Source: Micrococcales bacterium 31B (GTDB taxonomy: Bacteria; Actinomycetota; Actinomycetes; Actinomycetales; Dermabacteraceae). Taken from it: a stretch of 64,000 bases of DNA. This document shows positions 1-9,561 of the stretch, piece after piece. The notes under the pieces were generated by a model. That model saw nothing but the letters and a program-made list of their open reading frames with translations, was not told where the DNA came from and searched no databases. The position numbers were made by a program, and so were the translations under genes. The stretch spans positions 76,002 to 140,001 of the forward strand of contig JAFFTF010000009.1 of assembly GCA_022803075.1 (NCBI GenBank), in the 5' to 3' direction. The first letter of the stretch is position 1; every line of letters starts with the position of its first letter.

Positions 1-510
1 GAGGGTTACGCGCCGACCGCCGCGCCGCGTCGGAAACGCGAGGCGCGAGGCGTCCTCAATATCTACGACGAGCGGAGACACCATGCCCAGTCCGCGAGTG
101 TCGAGCTCACGATGCAGGTGTTCGAGCGTCGTCGGCCCCCCGGGATACCCGTCATCGTCCGCGAGCCACACCCGCTCGGCGCCCCAGGCGAGTGCGTGCA
201 ACATGCCGAGAGCGAAACCGCCCGCACCGCCCAGATTGCGCTGCGACGAGATCACCCGCACCGATATGCCGTGGTCTGACCCCAGCCTGTGCACGGCCTC
301 GGCCACCTCAGGCTCATTTCCGTTGTCGACGACAACGAGGCCGTCCACGGGCGCCGACTGAGCACAGATGACCTCCAGCGAGCGCAGCAACAGGGCCGCG
401 CGAAAGCGCGTCACCACCACCGCGATAGTGCGGACGCCGCCTGGCCCGTTGGCCGCGCTCGACTCCGTGGGCTGCGGCGGACGAGGGGGCGTAGTCGGGG
501 CACCAGTCAT
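1..510 (-). CDS. glfT1: GlfT1-type galactofuranosyltransferase, N-terminal part (runs off window edge)
   Basis: Reading the reverse strand from an ATG at 510 gives 170 codons with no stop before the edge, so this is a 5' partial gene. The product is a family 2 glycosyltransferase. After a Pro-rich 25-residue leader come a GT-A nucleotide-binding start (IAVVVTRFRAALLLRSLEV), VVDNG near residue 61, NLGGAGGF at 92-99 and the metal-binding DDD at 118-120. The block that follows (MVSPLVVDIEDASRLAFP) closely resembles my memory of mycobacterial GlfT1 (Rv3782), which adds the first galactofuranose residues to the lipid-linked acceptor at the cytoplasmic membrane. It is divergent from wecG, with about 115 bp between them, and belongs with glf and glfT2 in this locus. 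Confidence 0.85.
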   Translation of the reverse strand, partial: MTGAPTTPPRPPQPTESSAANGPGGVRTIAVVVTRFRAALLLRSLEVICAQSAPVDGLVVVDNGNEPEVAEAVHRLGSDHGISVRVISSQRNLGGAGGFALGMLHALAWGAERVWLADDDGYPGGPTTLEHLHRELDTRGLGMVSPLVVDIEDASRLAFPTRRGGRRVTL

Positions 511-626
511 GGTCCCCAGGTTAACTGGCCACCAGGTGGACACGCGCTCATTTCCAGCCCGCAACCATGGTGCACGCGTATCGTTGCCGTATTGTGCCCG
601 CTACCATCGCCCTGTGGAAGGGACCC

Positions 627-2620
<1,994 letters not shown>

Positions 2621-2657
2621 GGCGCGGCGTCTCCTCGACGTAGCAGGTGAATCACCT

Positions 2658-3557
2658 ATGAATGCACCACGTGAGATCGAAGCCCTGGTTGCCCCGGGCA
2701 AGAGCGCGGGCCTGCTGGATGTGCTCCGCCGTCGCTATCTGTTGAAGTTGATCGTCCGCAAGGAGGTGCGAGTTCGCTACCGGGGCAGCGTTTTGGGATT
2801 GCTGTGGACCTATGTCAAACCGGCAGTGCAGTTCATCGTTTTTTACCTTGCACTGGGCGTCTTTCTTGAGTTGAACAAGGGCCTCGACAGTTACGCCGTG
2901 TACCTCTTCTCGGGGCTTGTAGTCATCAACTTTTTTGGTGAGGGATTCTCCAATTCAACTCGCGCCATCGTGATGAACACGCCTCTCGTCAAGAAGATCT
3001 TCTTGCCGAGGGAGATGTTTCCCGTGGCATCCATCTGGGTGAGCGCGGTGCATTTCTTCCCGCAACTGGTTGTGCTAGTGGTGGGCGCCCTGTTCTACGG
3101 CTGGCGGCCCACCCCCATGATGATCGTGATGGGCTTCCTGGGGTTCCTCGTGATCGCGATGCTCTCGATGGGTCTCGGCCTGATCTTCGGCGCCGTCAAT
3201 GTGCTGTACCGCGATGCCGAAAACCTCGTTGACCTGCTCATCATGGTGGCCACCTGGACCTCTCCGGTGATGTACCCGTTTGCGCGCGTACAAAACGTGG
3301 CACCCGAATGGATATTCGTGCTGTACCAGTTGAACCCGCTCACGATCGCGGTCGAACTGTTTCACTACTGTTTTTGGTACCCCACGACGGGAGCCTGGCT
3401 CGACCCCCAGCGGTTCCCCGTAGACCCCGCGAACCCCATCGTTCCCGAGAACCTGTTGTGGTTTGCCGGTTTTGGACTGGGCATCGCGGCCATCATCATG
3501 GCGATCGGTCAATTCGTTTTCAGTCGGCTCGAGGGCCGATTTGCACAGGAGCTCTAG
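2658..3557 (+). CDS. wzm: Polysaccharide ABC transporter permease (Wzm/TagG/RfbD type)
   Basis: The 299-residue product is an ABC-2 type permease with about six membrane segments. The cytoplasmic N-terminal part ends in the family signature LLKLIVRKEVRVRYRGSVLG, followed by LLWTYVKPAVQFIVFYLALG. Later hydrophobic segments lie around VSAVHFFPQLVVLVVGALF, IVMGFLGFLVIAMLSMGLGLIFG and LLWFAGFGLGIAAIIMAIG. Conserved VLYRDAENLV and PVMYPF motifs are typical. It pairs with the adjacent ATPase, whose start overlaps this stop by one base. By family it exports a lipid-linked polymer across the cytoplasmic membrane; Rv3783 is the mycobacterial counterpart by context. The ATG at 2658 has AGGTGA upstream and is preferred over the in-frame upstream start at 2610. 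Confidence 0.93.
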   Translation: MNAPREIEALVAPGKSAGLLDVLRRRYLLKLIVRKEVRVRYRGSVLGLLWTYVKPAVQFIVFYLALGVFLELNKGLDSYAVYLFSGLVVINFFGEGFSNSTRAIVMNTPLVKKIFLPREMFPVASIWVSAVHFFPQLVVLVVGALFYGWRPTPMMIVMGFLGFLVIAMLSMGLGLIFGAVNVLYRDAENLVDLLIMVATWTSPVMYPFARVQNVAPEWIFVLYQLNPLTIAVELFHYCFWYPTTGAWLDPQRFPVDPANPIVPENLLWFAGFGLGIAAIIMAIGQFVFSRLEGRFAQEL

Positions 3558-4282
3558 TGGTCACCAGTATCGAAGTTGCGGACGTAACAAAGACTTTCAG
3601 CCTGCGTCACGATCGCAGCCTCAAGCAGTTTGTGGTGGGCGCGCTCAAGGGCAAGTTTGAACAGGGCGAAACCTTTAATGCCGTCAACGGCGTGAGTTTC
3701 AACGTGGAGCAGGGCGAGACGCTGGCCCTGCTCGGTTTCAACGGCTCGGGCAAATCCACGATGCTCAAATTAATCTCGGGCGTGCTGCGCCCCGATTCGG
3801 GCACGATTGGCACGCGGGGCCGCGTCGCGGGCCTCATTGAGGTGGGCGCCGGCTTTCACCCCGACCTGACGGGCCGCGAAAACGTGTACCTCAACGGCGC
3901 TATCCTCGGCATGGACGAGGCCACCATCGAAAACAGCTTCGATGACATCGTCGCGTTCAGCGAAATTGAGCGCTTCATCGACACTGAGGTCAAGCACTAT
4001 TCTTCGGGCATGTTTTTGCGCCTCGCGTTCGCAGTGGCCGTGCACACCGACCCCGAAGTGTTCCTGATCGATGAGATTCTCGCAGTCGGCGATGAGCCGT
4101 TCCAGAAGAAATGCCTCGCCCGCATTCATGAACTTTCGGAGGACGGCCGCACGCTGGTGATCGTCAGCCATGACCTTGACATGATCTCGCGCGTGTGCGA
4201 CCGCGGAATCCTGCTCGAGCATGGCAAGGTGAAGGCCGATGGTGATTGCACCGAAGTAGTAAAGGCGATGCGCAATGAGTAA
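3557..4282 (+). CDS. wzt: Polysaccharide ABC transporter ATP-binding protein (Wzt/TagH/RfbE type)
   Basis: The 241-residue ATPase of the Wzm/Wzt exporter. It has Walker A GFNGSGKST, the signature YSSGMFLRLAFAVA, Walker B VFLIDEILAVGD and the switch His in VIVSHD. The segment VGAGFHPDLTGRENVYLNG is typical of the polysaccharide-exporting subfamily (TagH, RfbE, Wzt) rather than of drug exporters. It ends soon after the nucleotide-binding domain, so it lacks the C-terminal carbohydrate-binding domain of Wzt proteins that recognise a capped O-antigen end, and in this it resembles Rv3781. GTG 3557 overlaps the TAG of wzm by one base, implying translational coupling. Its stop overlaps the next start in an ATGA-type arrangement. 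Confidence 0.94.
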   Translation: MVTSIEVADVTKTFSLRHDRSLKQFVVGALKGKFEQGETFNAVNGVSFNVEQGETLALLGFNGSGKSTMLKLISGVLRPDSGTIGTRGRVAGLIEVGAGFHPDLTGRENVYLNGAILGMDEATIENSFDDIVAFSEIERFIDTEVKHYSSGMFLRLAFAVAVHTDPEVFLIDEILAVGDEPFQKKCLARIHELSEDGRTLVIVSHDLDMISRVCDRGILLEHGKVKADGDCTEVVKAMRNE

Positions 4283-7200
4283 GTCCTCGTCCACCGGCCT
4301 GGTCGAGCCCGCTGCAGTGGGTAGTAGCGAAGCAACCCCAGAACCGGACGCAGAGGTGGCCCAGCCAACGCGTCACCACGCGCGTCCACGGGGTTCAGAT
4401 GGCCTGTGGCTGCCCCTCACGATTCTCGTGAGCGCGGCGCTCGCCGCGCTGCCGCTCGCATTCAATAATCGTTTCTACTTTCTGGCCGACACCACGCTGG
4501 GCGCCTACGGCCAGTGGTATTACCTCGGTGAGCAGTTGCGCGCGGGCAATTGGCCACTGCTGGAACTCTCACGCTGGGGCAGTGGCAACTTTGTGGCGGA
4601 CGGCCAGTGGGGCCTGTTTAGCCTGCTGACCATCAGCATTGCGCTGGCCTCCACGCTGTTCAACAACATTTTGATCTTCGTGAGCGGCGTCAAGATCGGA
4701 TTCATCGTGCTGGGCGCGGTGGGCCTGTACTTCTTGGGTCGCAGCTTCAAGGTGTCGCCCGCGATGGCGGCAGTGCTGGGCATCTCGGCGTCGCTGGGCG
4801 GCTTCACGGTGCATATCGACGCCACGAGTTGGGTGACGAACCTCGAGATTTGGGCGCTCGTGCCGTGGACCTGGTGGGGCATTCGTCGCATCGTGGCCGG
4901 CAAGAACCCCTGGATAGCGCTGCTGTTCGGCTACTTCACGGTCACCACCGGGTACGTGCACGGCACGCTCATGCTGGTGGTGGTGTTCGCTGCCGTACTC
5001 GTCATGTGCCTGCTAGAAAAGCAGTTCCGGGCGTTCCTGCGGGTGCTGCTGACGGGCATCGCGGTGGGGCTGATGGCTCTCGTGGTGTTCCTTCCGGGCG
5101 TGCTGAGTTCATCCGTGACGGTGCGCGACAACGTGGGCATCGAGAATAACGGCATGATGACGGCGAGCCTCAGCGACCTGCTGGGTTCGATCTCACCCAC
5201 GGCGCAGATGGACGTGTCGTGGTGGTGGGGCAACGTGTCGCCGAGCCCCATCGTCTACATCGCGTGGTTCCTGCCGCTCATCGTGTTGGTGGACTTCCGC
5301 GCGGCCAAGGGCGTCGCCCGAGAGCTCGCCGTCGCGCTTGTCATGTTCGTGGTGACGTTCCTTTTCGTCACGGGCCCGAGCGAGGTTGGCCCCCTGCGGT
5401 TCCCCACGCGGCTCATGCCGTTCCTCGGCACGAGCCTCCTCATCGTCGTGATTGTGCTGCTCGACCGCTACCGCGTCGCGCGCGTGACGAAGGTTCGCGT
5501 GGGTGTCGGGCTGCTGCTGCTCACCGTTTGCGGGTTGCAGGTGCTGGGCTCGACCCCGCAGGACTGGGTCATGCAACTGTCGACCCTGGGCGGGATTTTC
5601 TTCTTCATCATCCTGTCGCTGCTGGCCGTGCAAACGTTCGCTCGCGCGGCAGACGACCGCTCGGGCCGGGGCTACCGTGCGGCGACGGCAATTCTCGCCA
5701 CCGTCATCGTGATCGGTTGTGTGACCGCTACGGTGCAGCAGCGGCTGCACTTCGATGGGTTTGAGAGTAATCCGACGCCAGAGGTACCCACTAAGGTCGA
5801 TCACTACCGGGCGCTGCTGCCGGAAGCGAAGGGCAACGGCGTCGTGATTGGCAACCCCACCGACGCGACCAATGGCCCGGATATGTTCCAAAACTCGGCC
5901 GCGAGCAACCTGTGGTATCTCGTGCCGAGCGTGAACATGTTGAACACGTACTACGTCGCGGCGCACCGCAGCCTGGCCACCGAACTGTGCGAGGGCAACG
6001 CGGGGCAAACATGCGGTGACCTTTTGAAGCGACTGGCCGAGCCCGACCCGACCATGGGGGTTCCCCTCGCCGACCTGCTTTCTATCGATTCGATCTTGAT
6101 CGACAAGGCCGAGGTGCCGCAGGCGGAGTACGAGAGCCCCATGCCCGGGTGGAGCGTCGCGACACAAGATGCACGAGTGATTTTGTGGACGCGCGATACC
6201 CCCGTGGGCGCGGCCGGCGGCGTGGTGTGGGCCGATAGAGACCTGCAATACTCCAACTCGAGCATTTCTGACCGCGAGACGGTGGTCAAGATTGGCACGG
6301 TGCCAGAGGGTGGAGCGCGACTCGTGCTTTCTCGCCTGGCATGGCCCGGATACACCGTGCAGGGGGACGCAACCCTGCAGACCCCGACGAACGGCTACCT
6401 GGTCACGGTGCAGGTGCCGGAGACTGCGGCGGGCACGACGCTCACCGTGCGCTGGGACCCGCCGCGCTGGAACCTGTTGCAGGGTGCCGGCGGCGCTGCG
6501 GTCCTCCTCAGCCTTCTGCTCATTGTGGGATCCGCCATCCTGAGTTCACGCCGAAAGGCGAAGGCTCAGGACGCCCTGAATGATGCCGCCGCCGAGGCTG
6601 CTTTCAAGGCCGCCGCGGGCATCGAAGACCCGAGTCTCGTGGCTGCGGGCGCGGCGGGCACCGCTGTGGCTGCGGGTGCCGCAGGCTCGAAGCTGGGTGG
6701 GGTTGCCGCCGTGCCCGACGAGAACTTTGTTTATGAGCCGCTTACGGCTGAGCTTGACGTGGCGGATGGCGCGACGGTGGCGGATGCCCTCAGGGCCCGC
6801 GTTGATCGCGACTCTGCGAATGACGGCGACGTGGCGTTCTCCGACACCGCAGTGCGTGGCGAGACGGTACCGGGCGACGCCGAGATCACGGGGGCTATGC
6901 CTCCCGTTCCGGGGGATGCGGAGACCACGGGGCTGATGGAGCCCGTCTCGGGTGATGGTGAGGCCACGGGGCTGATGGAGCCCGTCTCGGGTGATCCCGC
7001 TGGGGATCCCTCTGCCTCGGCCGTCGCCGAGGGCGACTCGGACGCTGACGCTGGAGTCCACCCTGATGCTGACGTTGATGCCGATGCTGACCCTGAAGCA
7101 GGTGCGGATGCTGACGCGCGTGCTGACGCTGACGTTGACGCGCGTGCTGACGCTGACGCTGATTCTGTTGGCGAAGCTGATGCCGACGTTGATGCTGACG

Positions 7201-8102
7201 CCGAAGTTCACGCTGAAGTTGCCGACGAACCCGCGGACGGTGCCGCCGCGACTTCCATTGACGCAGAGCAGGCCGTTGACGGGAGCATTCTGGCGAATCC
7301 GAATGGTGCGGCGGAGCCGGAGGGAGACGCCACTCAGGATGTCGCCGAGAACTCGCCTGCCGACCCCGCGACACTTTCCGATAGCGAGTCGAGCACCGCG
7401 AGCGAACCGGGCGAAGGACTAGACCTCGCCCCGGGCATGGCGCAAGACCCCGAACCTGCGGTGGCGGGGCCAACCCGGCCCGAGGGGGCGTCCGAGCCGA
7501 CCGCGAACCCCGAGGCGGAAGACGGCACCGATGACGAACTCATCGCCGCCTATCTCGCCCACGTGCGAGACGCCGCACCCGGGGAGGACGCGACCCCCGA
7601 GGCTGCCACGCAGGTCGCGGGTGATTCCGACGAATTCGTCTACGACGCGTATGGCCAGTATGGGGAGTACGGCGATCTCGGCTCGCTCGGCCCCACCCCG
7701 CGCGGCACGTTCGCGCCCGCAGCCCAGCCTCCCACTCAGCCTCCCACCCAGCCCGCCCCTGAGCCGAACCCTGAACCCGGAACGGGGAACCCAGACGAGC
7801 AGGGAACCGCGGGAATGACCGTGGCGGCCGAAGACCGCGTGGACATGTACGCCATGGGTGACATTGACGCCGAGTCCGTGCCGCTGGCCGAACCCGAGGG
7901 CGGCCCCGCGCCGGTAGTCCCGGACTCGATCACGACCCGCTACTCGATTGCTACCTATGCCGATCCGGTGCCGGCGGACGCAGCGGGGATCCCGCCGCTG
8001 CCCATCGATTCAGGCGAGATCGCGCTCATCATCGAGCCCGACGCGCCAAGCACCGAGACGCCAGGCAACGAACCCGACCCCGATGACGCAGCTCGGCCCT
8101 AA
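4275..8102 (+). CDS. YfhO-like GT-C membrane protein with long acidic C-terminal tail
   Basis: A 1,275-residue protein. Residues 1-45 are cytoplasmic and about 45-500 form many membrane segments of the GT-C/YfhO kind. One external loop (NNRFYFLADTTLGAYGQWYY) carries an acidic residue near the first membrane segment, as in YfhO enzymes that transfer sugars from a polyprenyl phosphate outside the cell. A large extracytoplasmic domain follows and a last membrane segment lies near residue 735-750. From about residue 755 to the end is a disordered Ala/Asp/Glu/Pro tail. It includes two tandem 13-residue repeats (6921-6998) and a run alternating Asp-Ala-Asp-Val (about 7039-7217). ATG 4275 overlaps the wzt stop. 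Neighbouring gtrA supports a glycan-decorating role; substrate unknown. Family assignment is by fold and sequence feel, so moderate. Confidence 0.72.
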   Translation: MSKSSSTGLVEPAAVGSSEATPEPDAEVAQPTRHHARPRGSDGLWLPLTILVSAALAALPLAFNNRFYFLADTTLGAYGQWYYLGEQLRAGNWPLLELSRWGSGNFVADGQWGLFSLLTISIALASTLFNNILIFVSGVKIGFIVLGAVGLYFLGRSFKVSPAMAAVLGISASLGGFTVHIDATSWVTNLEIWALVPWTWWGIRRIVAGKNPWIALLFGYFTVTTGYVHGTLMLVVVFAAVLVMCLLEKQFRAFLRVLLTGIAVGLMALVVFLPGVLSSSVTVRDNVGIENNGMMTASLSDLLGSISPTAQMDVSWWWGNVSPSPIVYIAWFLPLIVLVDFRAAKGVARELAVALVMFVVTFLFVTGPSEVGPLRFPTRLMPFLGTSLLIVVIVLLDRYRVARVTKVRVGVGLLLLTVCGLQVLGSTPQDWVMQLSTLGGIFFFIILSLLAVQTFARAADDRSGRGYRAATAILATVIVIGCVTATVQQRLHFDGFESNPTPEVPTKVDHYRALLPEAKGNGVVIGNPTDATNGPDMFQNSAASNLWYLVPSVNMLNTYYVAAHRSLATELCEGNAGQTCGDLLKRLAEPDPTMGVPLADLLSIDSILIDKAEVPQAEYESPMPGWSVATQDARVILWTRDTPVGAAGGVVWADRDLQYSNSSISDRETVVKIGTVPEGGARLVLSRLAWPGYTVQGDATLQTPTNGYLVTVQVPETAAGTTLTVRWDPPRWNLLQGAGGAAVLLSLLLIVGSAILSSRRKAKAQDALNDAAAEAAFKAAAGIEDPSLVAAGAAGTAVAAGAAGSKLGGVAAVPDENFVYEPLTAELDVADGATVADALRARVDRDSANDGDVAFSDTAVRGETVPGDAEITGAMPPVPGDAETTGLMEPVSGDGEATGLMEPVSGDPAGDPSASAVAEGDSDADAGVHPDADVDADADPEAGADADARADADVDARADADADSVGEADADVDADAEVHAEVADEPADGAAATSIDAEQAVDGSILANPNGAAEPEGDATQDVAENSPADPATLSDSESSTASEPGEGLDLAPGMAQDPEPAVAGPTRPEGASEPTANPEAEDGTDDELIAAYLAHVRDAAPGEDATPEAATQVAGDSDEFVYDAYGQYGEYGDLGSLGPTPRGTFAPAAQPPTQPPTQPAPEPNPEPGTGNPDEQGTAGMTVAAEDRVDMYAMGDIDAESVPLAEPEGGPAPVVPDSITTRYSIATYADPVPADAAGIPPLPIDSGEIALIIEPDAPSTETPGNEPDPDDAARP

Positions 8103-8562
8103 CGTGGACGAACCCGCCCTCGAACGCGACCCGCAGGGCCGCCTCGGACGACCCGGCCTGCTGCTGCGCGTCATCAGCAACCAGAAGGTCGCGTTCCTGC
8201 TCGTGGGCGGCTTCAACACGTTCGTCGGATTCTGCTGGTTCAGCCTCTGGGTGCTGCTGTGGGGCGACCCCCGCGGCGACGTCTGGCGCACCACCCAGTT
8301 CAACACCCTGGGCTGGGCCTGTGGGGTGCTCACGGCGTTCTTCGCGTATCGCTGGTTCGTCTTTCGCGTGCAGGGTAACCTGTGGCGCGATTTCATCCGC
8401 TTCGTCGCGGTGAGCCTGCCCGCCTTCGTGGCCAACACGGCGCTCCTGCTGCTGTTCACCAAGGTGTGGCACTGGCCGTCTATCCCCGCGCAACTGGTCG
8501 TGACCATCCTGGTCGTGATCCCTCAGTTCTTCGGCTACAAGAACTTTTCTTTCAAACGCTGA
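8083..8562 (+). CDS. GtrA-family flippase-like membrane protein
   Basis: The 159-residue product has four predicted membrane segments (VAFLLVGGFNTFVGFCWFSL, LGWACGVLTAFFAYRWFVF, FVAVSLPAFVANTALLLLF, LVVTILVVIPQFFGYKNF) and ends in the family signature GYKNFSFKR. GtrA proteins, including Listeria GtcA, are thought to flip a polyprenyl-phosphate-linked sugar across the membrane for an external transferase. ATG 8083 overlaps the end of the YfhO-like gene by 20 bases. GTG 8104, just past that stop, is an alternative; neither has a strong ribosome-binding site. The overlap implies tight coupling with the YfhO-like protein, its presumed user. A GtrB/CsbB-like enzyme making the lipid-linked sugar lies at 12695-13669 on the other strand. 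Confidence 0.85.
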   Translation: MTQLGPNVDEPALERDPQGRLGRPGLLLRVISNQKVAFLLVGGFNTFVGFCWFSLWVLLWGDPRGDVWRTTQFNTLGWACGVLTAFFAYRWFVFRVQGNLWRDFIRFVAVSLPAFVANTALLLLFTKVWHWPSIPAQLVVTILVVIPQFFGYKNFSFKR

Positions 8563-8596
8563 CGCGCGCCCGCCGTCCCAGCCACGAGGAGGCCCC

Positions 8597-9445
8597 GTGC
8601 CCGCCCTGTCTATCGTGATTCCCGCCTACAACAACGGCGCGTACCTGCGTGAGACCCTCGACTCGATCCTCACTCAAGACTACGCAGACTTCGAGGTCGT
8701 CATCTCCGACCACGCCTCCGTCGACGACACGCGCGCCATCGCGGCATCCAGCGGCGACGCGCGGGTGCGAGTGATCGACTGCGCCGCGGGCGGGGGAGCG
8801 GGCCGCAACTGGCGGTACGTGAGCGACCACGCGACCGGTGAGTTCGTGAAGCTCGTCTGCGGCGACGACCTGCTGCTGCCGGGCGCCCTGGCCGCCCAGG
8901 TCGCGGCCCTGCGCGAGCATCCGGGGGCCAGCGTCGTTGCGAGCCGTCGGCAAATCGTGGACGCGCGGGGGGCCAGCATCATTGCCGCCCGCGGTATCGA
9001 GGGTGCCGCGGGGCCCCGCACCGCGGGCGAAGTGCTTCGCACCACCGTGCGTTCCGGCGGAAACATCTTCGGAGAGCCGGGAAGCGTCACCATGCGCCGC
9101 GAAGCGTTCGAAGCGGGCGGGGGTTGGGACTCCCGGGAGAAGTACCTGATCGACCTCTCGGGCTATGTTGCGGCGCTGCGCCACGGTGACTTCATCGGCC
9201 TCGACGCGGTACACGCGGCCTTTAGGCTCAGCGCGACCCAGTGGTCGGCGCGGCTCGTGCGCTACCAGCATGAGCAGACCCGCGACTTCTATCGTCGCCT
9301 GCAGTTCGAGTTCCCCCAGGCGATCAGCCCGGCGGATGTGCGCTACGGCTCGGCACGCGCGTTTGCCCTCGCGCATGCGCGCCGCGCGGTGTACCGCACG
9401 CTGAAGCACCGGCTCGGTGGCGACGACATCACGCGCACCACATAG
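8597..9445 (+). CDS. Family 2 glycosyltransferase
   Basis: A 282-residue GT-A enzyme without obvious membrane segments. It opens with LSIVIPAYNNGAYLRETLDSILTQDYADFEVVISDHASVDDT, typical of GT2. The DxD-like site is in FVKLVCGDDLLLPGAL near residue 94-96. FGEPGSVTMRREAFEAGGGWD marks the acceptor-side region. GTG 8597 is preceded by GAGGAGG at ideal spacing, a strong signal. It is the last gene of the plus-strand glycan operon and is followed by a strong palindromic terminator. Donor and acceptor cannot be read from the sequence; from context it probably adds a sugar to the linkage unit or a side branch of the galactofuranose polymer. Confidence 0.88.
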   Translation: MPALSIVIPAYNNGAYLRETLDSILTQDYADFEVVISDHASVDDTRAIAASSGDARVRVIDCAAGGGAGRNWRYVSDHATGEFVKLVCGDDLLLPGALAAQVAALREHPGASVVASRRQIVDARGASIIAARGIEGAAGPRTAGEVLRTTVRSGGNIFGEPGSVTMRREAFEAGGGWDSREKYLIDLSGYVAALRHGDFIGLDAVHAAFRLSATQWSARLVRYQHEQTRDFYRRLQFEFPQAISPADVRYGSARAFALAHARRAVYRTLKHRLGGDDITRTT

Positions 9446-9486
9446 GACTGACGCGCACCGCCCGAAGCGCACGGCACCACCACGAA

Positions 9487-9519
9487 AGGAGGCGACCCGA
9501 TCAGATCGGGTCGCCTCCT
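9487..9519. terminator. Long perfect palindrome between convergent genes, probable bidirectional terminator
   Basis: Bases 9487-9502 are the exact reverse complement of 9504-9519, centred on 9503. This gives a GC-rich stem of up to 14-16 bp between the stop of the GT2 gene (9445) and the stop of glfT2 (9562, reverse strand). No long T tract follows on either side, as is common in actinobacterial terminators. Its place between two converging genes fits termination from both directions. Confidence 0.85.
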
Positions 9520-9561
9520 GCCATTCGCGATGGGGCGCTCAGATGCCAGGCACCCACGAGG

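Noticed and set aside
6546..7211. 221-residue reverse frame with repeated Val-Ser-Val-Ser and Arg-Val motifs
   Set aside because: It is the antisense reading of the Asp-Ala repeat in the YfhO-like tail. The repeat explains the pattern.
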